A stretch of 64,000 nucleotides of DNA from Arthrobacter sp. H16F315 (lineage in GTDB: Bacteria > Actinomycetota > Actinomycetes > Actinomycetales > Micrococcaceae): NCBI RefSeq assembly GCF_024124825.1, contig NZ_JAMXSS010000002.1:2852001-2916000 (forward strand), read 5' to 3'. Positions within the stretch are counted from its first letter, which is position 1. Each line of letters opens with the position of its first letter. A program made the position numbers and the translations under genes. This document shows positions 1 through 8,009 of the stretch, in pieces. A model generated the notes under the pieces. The model was given only the letters and a program-made list of their open reading frames with translations, was not told the DNA's origin and searched no databases.

Positions 1-924
1 CGCCCGCTCCAAGGCCATGAGCATTTGGCTCCCGTCGCCGCGCCCGGTGACCGCATCACAGAGCGGACCGGTGAGCCTGTTGAGAACAGCCGAGTCCAGC
101 AAGAACCGGCGAACCGCATCAGGTTGATGCCGCAGCACCTCCTCGACGAGGTAATCGAGCACATAGCGGTCGTTCCCGGCGAAGCGGGCGATGAAGCCGG
201 CGACGTCGTCGTGCCGCTGGAGCGAGAGCGCGGCGAGCTGGAGCGCGGCAATCCACCCCTCGGTCCGTTCCTCCAGCGTCGCCACGTCGTCCGCGGCCAG
301 GTTCAGTCCCGCCACTTCTTTGAGATAGGCTGCGGCCTCCTCCGAGGTGAAGCGCAGATCCGCGGCACGGATCTCGATCAGCTCGCCACGCACCCGCCAC
401 CGGGACAGTGGCAGATCCGGGTCGGCCCGCGTGCTGATCACCACGTGCACGAGGGGCGGAAGGTGCTCTAGCAGGAAGACCATTCCCGCGCTGACATCGC
501 CACTGTCGACCACATGGTAGTCATCGAGCACAAGCCAAACATCAGCGGCAGCCCCGGCCAGATCGTTCAGGATCGTGGCGATAACAAGCTCGGTGGGCAT
601 TGGTCTGGACGCGATGAGCTCCAGCGCAACCGGGCCGATGCCCGGCACCGCCATTTGGAGGGCATTCACTACGTAGGTCCAGAACGTCGCAGGCTCGTTG
701 TCCGCGGGGTCGAGCGCGAGCCAGGCAATACAGCGGGCTTCGCCGGGCGTTTCCGCCAGCCACTCTGCGAGCAGCGTGGTCTTGCCGAAGCCAGCCGGAG
801 CGGATATCAGCGTAAGCCCTGGCTCAGCTCCGCCACGCAGGCGATCGCTGAGCCTGGGGCGAGGCACCAGGGCACGTCGCAGCTTCGGAACGAACAGCTT
901 CGTAGCAATTATCGGAAATGCCAT
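1..924 (-). CDS. MalT/LuxR-family ATP-binding transcriptional regulator, N-terminal part (cut by window edge)
   Basis: The minus strand reads without a stop from an ATG at 924 to the window edge (308 codons). The N-terminus FPIIATKLFVPKLRR is typical of large MalT-type LuxR regulators. A Walker A motif (APAGFGKTT, residues about 42-50) and a Walker B-like VWLVLDDYHVV (about 128-138) mark the NTPase domain, followed by the helical EERTEGWIAALQLAALSL segment of this family. Full-length members are about 900 residues and end in a LuxR DNA-binding domain, which would lie left of the window. The ligand and targets cannot be deduced here. The family call is confident; the gene is incomplete only because of the window boundary. 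Confidence 0.85.
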   Translation of the reverse strand, partial: MAFPIIATKLFVPKLRRALVPRPRLSDRLRGGAEPGLTLISAPAGFGKTTLLAEWLAETPGEARCIAWLALDPADNEPATFWTYVVNALQMAVPGIGPVALELIASRPMPTELVIATILNDLAGAAADVWLVLDDYHVVDSGDVSAGMVFLLEHLPPLVHVVISTRADPDLPLSRWRVRGELIEIRAADLRFTSEEAAAYLKEVAGLNLAADDVATLEERTEGWIAALQLAALSLQRHDDVAGFIARFAGNDRYVLDYLVEEVLRHQPDAVRRFLLDSAVLNRLTGPLCDAVTGRGDGSQMLMALERA

Positions 925-1148
925 GCGATCCTCGTTGGCCGAAAAGTGTGCGGCAGATAACACCAGCCTACCGAGGCACTGGTCAACAACGATGCCGCTT
1001 CGGCTGTGCGGCCGCCTCTGACGCGCAAACCCTCTCGGGGACGGCCCTTGCTTTAACCGATCCCGCCCCATAAGTTCGCCTTGGCCCACTAACGCTGCAA
1101 GGCCGAACGGTCCTGACCCGAACCGATATGCGCGCCACGAGAACTGAA

Positions 1149-1517
1149 ATGATGAATGACATGGATATTGTCCAGTTCCTGGAAGACCGGACCTCGGAGC
1201 AGGAGGCGGCGCTCCGAGCCGGGGCCTTCACGTTCGGCTCATCCACGAATCCCGCTGATGGCAGCGAAGACAACGCCACCGTGCAGGAACGCATGCTGGA
1301 AGAATGCGCCCAGCAGCGAGCCCTCATCGCGAGCTGGAAGGAATCAGCCGCCGCGGAAGGGATCACCGACCCGGATGAAGCAACCGACACCATCGCTATC
1401 GCCAGGCGAACCATGCTCGTTCTGCTCGCAGGTGCCCACCGGGACCACCCGGACTATAATCCGGATTGGGACCCGGAACCGCCCACCGCTGGACACGGCG
1501 ACCCGTCTCGGGGATAG
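1149..1517 (+). CDS. DUF6221 family protein
   Basis: Small acidic protein of about 120 residues. It opens with MDIVQFLEDRTSEQEAALRAG, carries a central helical stretch, and ends with HPDYNPDWDPE; this layout is that of the actinobacterial DUF6221 family, often found near phage or accessory regions. Function is unknown. Several ATGs lie close together (1128, 1149, 1152, 1161); I chose 1149 because the family usually starts just before the DIVQFL segment and no good ribosome site distinguishes them. It is followed 18 bp later by a truncated ABC transporter gene, so it sits at the edge of a rearranged region. Confidence 0.6.
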   Translation: MMNDMDIVQFLEDRTSEQEAALRAGAFTFGSSTNPADGSEDNATVQERMLEECAQQRALIASWKESAAAEGITDPDEATDTIAIARRTMLVLLAGAHRDHPDYNPDWDPEPPTAGHGDPSRG

Positions 1518-1534
1518 ATACCTTGTAGGAACAA

Positions 1535-2110
1535 CCCCCGGCCGGCTGCGTGCCGCATCAGTTTTCCGGGGGTATCCACCAGCGGATCCTCATCGCGATG
1601 GCCATTGCCCTCGAGCCGCCTCTGTTGGTTGCGGACGAACCGACGACAGCCCTGGACGTCACCATGCAAGCACAGATCCTCGAGCTGCTAAACCGGTTGC
1701 GCGAACAGCTGGGAATGGGAATTCTTCTGATTACACATGACCTCGGCGTTGTAATGAAGGTCGCCGACCGCCTGGCTGTTATGTATGCCGGGCGAATTGT
1801 GGAAGCGGGCGACGCTGATGCTGTGCTCGGCTCCCCCGCCCATCCGTACACTGATGCCCTCCTCCGTTCGGTGCCACAAGCCGCTATGCGCGGCGCAGAT
1901 CTCCTGAAGAACTCAGGCCTACCGCTCAACCTGAGGGAGCCACCGTGCCTTGTGCGCTCCGCATTTTGCCATTCCCGATGCCCCAAGAGCGTCGGGGTGT
2001 CCGCGCAACAAGTGATCAGGCCGCACGAACTGCGTGGGCTGGTGCCTATCAGCCGCCGCGGACTACGCGCCCGGCAGATCCTCCCGGTCCGGCGCGAAGG
2101 TGCTGCCGGG
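1535..2110 (+). pseudogene. Remnant of an oligopeptide/dipeptide ABC transporter ATP-binding protein (DppD/OppD-like)
   Basis: The frame begins abruptly at the ABC signature ([11 protein letters not shown]), continues through Walker B ([13 protein letters not shown]), the switch-histidine region ([10 protein letters not shown]) and the [12 protein letters not shown] segment typical of DppD/OppD. Everything upstream, including Walker A, is missing. After about 1945 the C-terminal Cys-rich segment is spread over two frames, so further indels have accumulated. It cannot bind ATP and is read as a decayed fragment. A second fragment of the same transporter class lies at 3219-3571, on the other side of the GntR gene, which suggests an original transporter operon lost by deletion and rearrangement. 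Confidence 0.85.
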
Positions 2111-2126
2111 TCGATTACACCGGCGG

Positions 2127-2828
2127 CTACGGCGCGAGCGTATGGGCGAGCCCGGCAAGTACTGGTTCACGGCCTAACTCGATATGGGAGTACGCAAGGG
2201 AATAAGCCAAGTCCGGGCGGCCCTGCAGGATGGCATTGCAGAGCTCCACGTGCTCGTCACGCTGAAGCTCATTGCTGCGGTTGTGGGCGAGGCCGAAGAT
2301 CCAGCGCATCCGGCCAAAAAGGGGCTTCACAGAATCGACAAGTAGTCGGTTGCCGGAGAGCCGCACAATTTCGGCATGGAATTCCGCGCTGAGACCTGCA
2401 ACATTCGCCTCAGGACCGTCGTCGATAGCGCTTCGTGTTTCGTCCACGAGTTCCTGCAATCTTGCACCGTCTTGACCGTCGGCAACCCGGACCGCCGCAG
2501 CACGCGCGGCGAAAGTTTCGAGGCAGAGGCGGACGTCGAAGAGTTCGTTGACGTCGGTGAGCGTCAGCCGCCGCACCGCAGCACCCCTGCGAGGTGATGT
2601 TTCGACGAAGCCGTCCTGTTCCAGGCGCTGGATGGCCTCCCTGACGGGGATCCTTGACACGCTGTGAAGTTCTGAGAGTTCCCGTTCGCGCAGCCGCGTC
2701 CCCTGCTCGTATTTGCCTGTCACAATCCCCTCTAGGACAAGCTGATACACGTGTTCGGCCCGGACCTCGTCGTCCCGCCCGTTCAGCGCATCCCCTTTCG
2801 GTTCAACCACATTCACACCGCCGTTCAT
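2127..2828 (-). CDS. GntR-family transcriptional regulator, FCD (FadR) subfamily
   Basis: A 233-residue DNA-binding repressor or activator. An N-terminal winged helix (about 20-90, with [31 protein letters not shown]) is followed by an all-helical FCD ligand domain (about 95-225) containing the usual metal- or effector-binding Asp/His positions ([29 protein letters not shown]). The ATG at 2828 was preferred over the adjacent GTG at 2831 because of the purine-rich GAGGGTG upstream. It faces away from the 3065-3076 palindrome. Four palindromes with a GGTATACC-type core lie upstream of transcription units between 3 and 8 kb, fitting FCD-GntR operators, so I infer this protein controls the neighbouring amidohydrolase and transporter genes. 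The effector is unknown. Confidence 0.9.
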   Translation of the reverse strand: MNGGVNVVEPKGDALNGRDDEVRAEHVYQLVLEGIVTGKYEQGTRLRERELSELHSVSRIPVREAIQRLEQDGFVETSPRRGAAVRRLTLTDVNELFDVRLCLETFAARAAAVRVADGQDGARLQELVDETRSAIDDGPEANVAGLSAEFHAEIVRLSGNRLLVDSVKPLFGRMRWIFGLAHNRSNELQRDEHVELCNAILQGRPDLAYSLAYSHIELGREPVLAGLAHTLAP

Positions 2829-3218
2829 CACTCACCCTCTGGCCCTGCGGACCGTGCCGCTCAGCGTTCCACCTGAGCATACACGTGCCCGACTGCCGGC
2901 TCCGGGCACACCCACCGGCTTCCATCCGGCCGGTTCTGGTTTGGCTTCCCCCGGGAATGGACACGTATGCCGGTGTGCCGCGGAGTGTGGGCCGCATCAA
3001 GGCTGGTATTCCAAATAATATCGAAAGGTGATTTACATCGCACAAATGGTGCTCTAATCTATGTTTGGTATACAAAACAATTGAGCCTGCTCCGTGGACC
3101 TGAATCGAGCGTTCCCAAGAATGACCCAGCTTCAGTCCGGTGCCACACCAGCTGTTGCGAGGACGTTGCCTGGCGACAGCGCCGGCGCCAGCGGCCCCTG
3201 TCCCCCGGCGGCCAACCC
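2829..3218. other. Intergenic region with promoter/operator between gntR and the transporter remnant
   Basis: About 390 bp without a convincing intact gene. It has an AT-richer part near 3000-3080 containing one GntR-type palindrome (3065-3076). The frames that cross it are not supported by any family similarity. Presumably it once drove the transporter/amidohydrolase operon to the right, and gntR to the left. Confidence 0.5.
3065..3076. promoter_or_regulatory. Predicted GntR operator 1
   Basis: TTGGTATACAAA, one mismatch from the symmetric TTGGTATACCAA shared by the sites at 6229, 7817 and 7933. It is about 235 bp upstream of gntR and upstream of the transporter remnant plus amidohydrolase. 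FCD-type GntR proteins are known to bind short TNGTNNNACNA-like palindromes, which these match. Confidence 0.65.
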
Positions 3219-3571
3219 GCCGTCGCTGTACGGGGGCCAATGCGTCGAGTCTGGACCGGTGGATGAGACCTTCCACGACACCCGGCATCCGTACCCGGCA
3301 CCCCTACACCCAGGCGCTGCTCTCAGCGGTGCCGTTGCCCGATCCACGGGCAGCCCGGCAGCAAGTGAAGATCAGGCTCCGCGGAGATCTTCCGTCACCG
3401 TCAAACCCGCCCAGCGGCTGCGTCTTCCGCACCCGCTGCCCGCTGTTCGACACACTGCACGAAAGCCGGCAGCAGGTGTGCATCAGCGACATTCCCTCAC
3501 CGGCCGGCCCGGCAGCCCCGGCCTGCCACCACGCGGGGCTGGCCGCCGCCACCCCCGCCGGTGTGCAATAG
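3219..3571 (+). pseudogene. Remnant of an oligopeptide ABC transporter ATPase C-terminus (OppF/DppF-like)
   Basis: Fragments in two frames match the C-terminal end of OppF/DppF proteins: [15 protein letters not shown] in one frame, then [16 protein letters not shown] and [15 protein letters not shown] in the next. The frame switch falls near 3290-3310, where the local sequence is partly duplicated. All nucleotide-binding motifs are absent. The end (TAG at 3569-3571) lies 23 bp before the start of the amidohydrolase, the spacing of an operon. This suggests that the transporter and the amidohydrolase were once transcribed together from the 3065 operator region. Confidence 0.75.
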
Positions 3572-3594
3572 ACCCAACAATAAGGAGCACTACA

Positions 3595-4836
3595 TTGACT
3601 ACCCTGATCCGCGCCGCCCGTCCCTGGGGGCAAGCGCTGAGCGACATCCTGCTCAAAGATGGGAAAATCGCCGGCATCGAGCCGCATAACCCCGCGCACA
3701 CCCCGACGGACCCGCCAGGGACCCTCCGAGAGGCGGCCACCGTCGTCGAAGGCCGCGGCCGGCTGCTGCTCCCGTCCTTCTCCGACGTCCATGTCCACCT
3801 GGACTCGACCCGCATCGGCCTGCCGTTCCGCGAGCACACCGGAGGCCCCGGCGTCTGGACCATGATGATGAACGACCGGAATAACTGGCGCGACGCCGAG
3901 GTCCCCCTCCAGGAACGCGTCAACAACACGCTGGGCCGGATGATCGCGCGCGGCACTACCAGGGTCCGGTCCTACGCCCAGGTCGACGTGGACTGCCGGC
4001 TGGAACGCTTCGAAGCGGTCCTGGCGGCCAAGGAACACTTCAAGGACCAGGCCGACGTCGACATCATCGCCTTCCCGCAGGCCGGTCTCCTTCTCGAGGA
4101 CGGCACCGTGCCGCTGATGGAGCAAGCCCTCCGGGCCGGGGCCAATGTGATGGGGGGCATTGATCCGTGCACCCTGGACCGGGATCCCGTCCGGCACCTG
4201 GACATCGTCTTTGGCCTGGCCGAGAAGTACCAGGTTCCCATCGACATCCACCTCCACGAACCGGGCGAGCTGGGCGTCTTCAGCACGGACCTGGTGATGG
4301 AGCGAACCCGGGCCCTCGGGATGCAGGGCAAGGTCACCATGTCCCATGCCTACCAGCTGGGCAGCGTCTCCGAGGCCACCACACACCGGCTCGTCGAGGA
4401 GTTCGCGGAGCTTGACATCTCCATGGCATCCGTGGCCCCGGCGGCATCCGGGCAGCTCCCGCTCCCGCTGCTGGCGGAGGCCGGTGTCCGCGTGGGCCTG
4501 GGCGAGGACGGGCAGCGCGATTACTGGTCCCCCTACGGCAATACAGACATGCTGGACCGCACGTGGCAGCTCGCGTTCACCCATGGTTTCCGCAGGGACG
4601 AGCTGATCGAACACTGCCTGGCCATCGCTACGGTGGGCGGCGCCAGTGTCCTGGACCCGGCCGCCATCCGGCTCAACGGCACCGCGCACCGGCCCTGCCT
4701 TGACGTCGGCGATCCGGCCGAGCTGCTGCTGGTCGACGGCGAGACGGTCGCCTCCGCGGTCATGGACCGGGGCACTGACCGAACCGTGATCCACCGCGGC
4801 CGCGTTGTGGCGGACCAACTGCAATTACTTCCCTAG
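3595..4836 (+). CDS. Cytosine deaminase-like amidohydrolase (metal-dependent)
   Basis: A 413-residue amidohydrolase. The TTG start at 3595 is chosen because AAGGAG lies 8-9 bases upstream and the protein then begins at the expected N-terminal beta domain; the open frame continues further upstream but crosses the transporter remnant. Metal-ligand motifs are intact: HVH (His66, His68), DIHLHE (His219/221), MSHAY, and GEDGQRDYWSPYG with Asp305. The last motif resembles the GxDxxxDPWYPLG region of CodA, so it groups with cytosine deaminase/N-isopropylammelide-type hydrolases. The substrate is unknown; a cyclic amide or amino-heterocycle is likely. It is convergent with the CynX-type carrier across a bidirectional terminator and lies in the predicted GntR regulon. 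Confidence 0.8.
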   Translation: MTTLIRAARPWGQALSDILLKDGKIAGIEPHNPAHTPTDPPGTLREAATVVEGRGRLLLPSFSDVHVHLDSTRIGLPFREHTGGPGVWTMMMNDRNNWRDAEVPLQERVNNTLGRMIARGTTRVRSYAQVDVDCRLERFEAVLAAKEHFKDQADVDIIAFPQAGLLLEDGTVPLMEQALRAGANVMGGIDPCTLDRDPVRHLDIVFGLAEKYQVPIDIHLHEPGELGVFSTDLVMERTRALGMQGKVTMSHAYQLGSVSEATTHRLVEEFAELDISMASVAPAASGQLPLPLLAEAGVRVGLGEDGQRDYWSPYGNTDMLDRTWQLAFTHGFRRDELIEHCLAIATVGGASVLDPAAIRLNGTAHRPCLDVGDPAELLLVDGETVASAVMDRGTDRTVIHRGRVVADQLQLLP

Positions 4837-4845
4837 GCCCGCAAT

Positions 4846-4888
4846 AAAGTGGCAGGTTCCCTCCTAAGGGACCTGCCACTTTTTTGTT
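4846..4888. terminator. Bidirectional Rho-independent terminator
   Basis: A 12-bp perfect stem (4846-4857 with 4871-4882), extended by weaker pairs, with a T-run on the right and an A-run on the left. It sits between the convergent amidohydrolase and MFS genes and can serve both. Confidence 0.85.
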
Positions 4889-4894
4889 TGGGGG

Positions 4895-6208
4895 TCAGCT
4901 TCCGACGCCGGCCGGCCGGGTCTCGCCGGTGAACACCGTGCTTTCGTCCGCAGACACGATTCGCCCGCTCACCGAGAAGTATCCCGCCAGGGACAGCAGC
5001 ATGGCCACTCCCGCCAAGGCCCAGAACGCAGCTTCCCAGCCGCCGGTCACATCATGAATCAGGGCGGCCAGCACAGGTCCAAGGGAGGCGAGGGCGAACC
5101 CCAGCCCCTGGCTCATCGCCGAAAGACTCCCCGCGGTTTGGGGCCCCGTGGAGCGGAGCACCACGAGCGCAAGTCCAAGCCCGAGTCCGGCGCTCTGGAC
5201 AACTCCCAGGACACCTATCAAGAGGAACTGAAACTCAGCCGGGCCGGCCAGCACCCCGAGCAGCGGGGCGGCCACAAACATCCCCAAACCGGGCGCCATG
5301 ATCTTGAGAACAGCCGGCCGGCTGGCCAGCACGGGTGCCAGCAGGCTGGCGGGAAGGCCGGCCACGCTGAACCACGCAAGATGCGCCGCAGCGTCGACGT
5401 CGGTGAGGCCCTTCGACACGAGGAAGACTGTCAGCCATGAAGTGACCGCGAAGTAGAGCATCGCCTGGAGACCAAAGAATGCTGTCACCGCCCAGGCAGT
5501 TCCCTGGCTCCGCAGTGCGCGGGCGGCAGGGAGTAGCGGCTCCGCACCGGCCCTTGAGCTGCCGGAGCTGAAAGCATTTGAAGGTGAAAGGGCGGCCGAC
5601 GTACCGGCAGGTCCGGTGGCCACCCCACCGTGTTGGAGCATCAGTATTGCCGCCAGCACAGCTGGTACAGCCCAGATGGCCAGAGCCCCGTTCAGGCTTC
5701 CGTCCAGAGCGTGCTGCAGCGGTTGGATCAACCCTGCCCCCAGTGCCGCGCCGAGTCCGAAGCCCATGCTGCACAGCCCCGTCCACCAGCCGTTGCCCTG
5801 GTTGGCCTTGACGACCTGGGGCAGCAACACGCTGGCGGCCATGATGGCCATGCCGGCCACAAAGGTGCCGGGGAGCAGAAGGGCAGGCACCAGTACCCGG
5901 GCGACCAGGGCCAAGGCCAGGCACAGCATCGCAAGGGCGATGGCTGTCCCTGCACCCAGGCGCCGGGCGAGCCACGGTCCGCACGGGGCGGACAATCCGA
6001 AGGCGAGGACCGGCAGCGCCGCAAGGAGCGGCAGCGCCGGGGCAGCTATCCCCAGCCCCTGTTCCAGTTGGCCCATGGATCCGGCGATGGTCGTAATCGC
6101 CGGCCGTAGGTTAATGGAAACGAGGCTCAAAGCGACGAGTGTCAATGCGATCTTCGAAGCTGCAGGTGTCCGGGGCCGCTCCCAGGGCGCTCGGGGGATT
6201 TTTTTCAC
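4895..6208 (-). CDS. MFS transporter, CynX/NimT (cyanate permease-like) family
   Basis: A 437-residue polytopic membrane protein with about 12 hydrophobic segments. SINLRPAITTIAGSM in the first helix and the PCGPWLARRLG loop are hallmarks of the CynX/NimT/YeaN group of the major facilitator superfamily, which carries cyanate, 2-nitroimidazole-like and other small heterocyclic or anionic compounds. It starts at GTG 6208 with AGGAG seven bases upstream. A GGTATACC palindrome (6229-6240) lies 20 bp upstream of the start, so it probably belongs to the GntR regulon and imports or exports the substrate or product of the neighbouring amidohydrolases. The solute is inferred, not shown. Confidence 0.85.
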   Translation of the reverse strand: MKKIPRAPWERPRTPAASKIALTLVALSLVSINLRPAITTIAGSMGQLEQGLGIAAPALPLLAALPVLAFGLSAPCGPWLARRLGAGTAIALAMLCLALALVARVLVPALLLPGTFVAGMAIMAASVLLPQVVKANQGNGWWTGLCSMGFGLGAALGAGLIQPLQHALDGSLNGALAIWAVPAVLAAILMLQHGGVATGPAGTSAALSPSNAFSSGSSRAGAEPLLPAARALRSQGTAWAVTAFFGLQAMLYFAVTSWLTVFLVSKGLTDVDAAAHLAWFSVAGLPASLLAPVLASRPAVLKIMAPGLGMFVAAPLLGVLAGPAEFQFLLIGVLGVVQSAGLGLGLALVVLRSTGPQTAGSLSAMSQGLGFALASLGPVLAALIHDVTGGWEAAFWALAGVAMLLSLAGYFSVSGRIVSADESTVFTGETRPAGVGS

Positions 6209-6228
6209 AGTCGTCTCCTGACAATATT

Positions 6229-6240
6229 CTGGTATACCAA
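6229..6240. promoter_or_regulatory. Predicted GntR operator 2
   Basis: CTGGTATACCAA, one mismatch from TTGGTATACCAA, immediately upstream of the CynX-type carrier's ribosome site. This position would block initiation, as expected of a repressor. Confidence 0.7.
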
Positions 6241-6351
6241 GCCTAGCCTGATATACGGACCTTAGGTTCAGGCGCAGAACGCATACGTGCGTCGTTCGTA
6301 AAGGAGGATCCTTTGGAATACCAGATTCCTAAAGTGAGCTCAGGGCGCCTG

Positions 6352-7724
6352 TTACCGGCCGAGGGCAATCTGCCCCAGGGCGGCCGCCGCAATGAAGGAT
6401 GCACTGTAGGTCACCAGCGCGACAACGATGATCTTCCAGCTCAAGGACTTCAGCGCCTTAATGTCCCGCCCGACCGTAAGCCCGATCAAAGTCAGAGCCG
6501 GCAGCCCGATGAGAATGACGTCAAGATGTCCGGTCAGCGCCGCAAGCAAACCGGCAGTGGGCAGGAACGGCGCCGACAGTACCGTTGTGAGAGTCAGCAC
6601 CCACACACTGGACGGCACCGAGGGCATCAGACGGGCCAGACGGAAGGACAGTCCCGTCAGCAGCAACAGGACGACCACACCCGCCAGATCGTTCCAGGCG
6701 AAGCTCTTCGTTCCGATGACGTTCATAGCAAGGGCGGAGGCCCCGGCGATGGCGAAGGCGAGAATCGTAATCCGCGGAGTCAGCTTCAGTGCCGGATCCA
6801 CCTCCACTGCCACTGGAGGGGCAAGCTGCGCCGCTGCGCTCTGTGCCGGCTTGCCTCGGGTCCCCCGCGTGGACCTGCCTTCGTCGTCCTTTCCAAAAAG
6901 GCGGCTCCAGAACGCATACAGCCTCCGGCACAGCGGCAGGGACAGGAAGACCCCTGCATAGAAGCCGACGATGTTCGTAACGAGGTTGGACAATGCGGCC
7001 AGCGCCATGATTTCACCGGCCTGTTCCGGGTAGAGCAGCGAAAGCGCCCCCACTCCCCGAGCATCATCGACGCCGAGCCGAGCCCAAGCCCGAGGGCCAG
7101 CGCACGCGGATCGAAGATATTCAGCCCGCCAAGGAAACCTGCGAGCAGGGAGATAAAGACAGCACCAAACAGGCTGCCGAGCAACCACACAGAGAAAACG
7201 CCCCGGTACTCCCCGGAGCGAACCCCGAAACGCTGGATGGCGAAGGCAAGAAACGACTCGCGGTCAATTGACCAGGTAGCCCCGATCGCTACCCGACCCA
7301 GCCCCATGGCCACAGCTATCGGCAAGGCGAGGATGACTGTGCCGAAGATGTGCCCGACCTCCTGAAGAAGGATGGCCGGACCGATCTCAGTGACCTTCGC
7401 CAGCGAGGGCCCGATCTGCGTGCCCAGCCGGGCGAGGAAAAGGATGATTCCGATCTCCAACAGAAGCGTCGCAACGGCGCGGCTGGCCCCCGAGACGCGC
7501 CGGATTCGCTGGGTTCCGATGATGCCGCCGATGACGACGGCCCAAATGATGGGGAAGAGGACCACCGGCGCGGGTCCCAGCTGAAACTTGTACGTGCCAA
7601 TCAGGACGGCCGCCGTCGAGACGAGCATGGACACGGTCACCACCGTCCACCAGTGCCGGCGCGTGATCTGCTGGTCCGCGACGGACGCGGAGGTCTGACT
7701 GATTTGTTGGGCTTCTGAGGCCAT
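6352..7724 (-). CDS. DUF3100 family membrane protein, apparent frameshift
   Basis: Two overlapping minus-strand frames together encode one DUF3100 protein of about 457 residues with around ten hydrophobic segments. The first part (from ATG 7724, AAAGGA upstream) runs to GLGSASMMLG. The second part resumes at GVGALSLLYPEQAGEI and continues to the TAA at 6352. One extra G in the GGGG run at 7055-7058 (plus-strand C run) would restore MMLGGVGALSLLYPEQ, the expected family sequence, so a one-base deletion or sequencing error is likely. DUF3100 proteins look like secondary transporters but their function is not established. An operator-like palindrome (7817-7828) lies upstream, placing it in the GntR regulon. 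Confidence 0.75.
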
Positions 7725-7816
7725 GGGAGTAACTGTCCTTTGGGAAAGACCCGTAGCGCGTACAGCGCAGGTGCCGGGTGGGGCGAACATAACGTGTCTG
7801 GATCTCAAGTCAACTT

Positions 7817-7828
7817 CTTGTATACCAA
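7817..7828. promoter_or_regulatory. Predicted GntR operator 3
   Basis: CTTGTATACCAA, two mismatches from TTGGTATACCAA, about 93 bp upstream of the DUF3100 start and in the divergent region shared with the chlorohydrolase-like gene. Confidence 0.55.
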
Positions 7829-7932
7829 AATAAGGTTAGATTAACATGGGCGAGATGTACATCACTTTACGGGTCTGAAATCCTAAGGTTTTTGGAAACC
7901 GCCCTCGGGTGGTATGCGGTCGAGCACTGGCT

Positions 7933-7944
7933 TCGGTATACCAA
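7933..7944. promoter_or_regulatory. Predicted GntR operator 4
   Basis: TCGGTATACCAA, one mismatch from TTGGTATACCAA, about 66 bp upstream of the chlorohydrolase-like gene. Together with the 7817 site it flanks the divergent promoters. Confidence 0.65.
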
Positions 7945-8009
7945 AGTCGCTATGGTGAGTCGGTCGCGGTCTATCGAGGGTCCGCCCTGTCACCTAATTG
8001 GAGGTTGGT

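Noticed and set aside
3094..3594. N-terminal extension of the cytosine deaminase-like protein
   Set aside because: It passes through the OppF remnant; the TTG at 3595 has AAGGAG at the right distance and begins at the expected domain boundary.
3304..4824. A 506-codon minus-strand frame opposite the cytosine deaminase-like gene
   Set aside because: Antisense shadow; no motifs, and the plus strand has all metal ligands and a good ribosome site.
6313..7365. A 350-codon plus-strand frame
   Set aside because: Antisense of the DUF3100 gene; Gln/Arg-rich nonsense composition.
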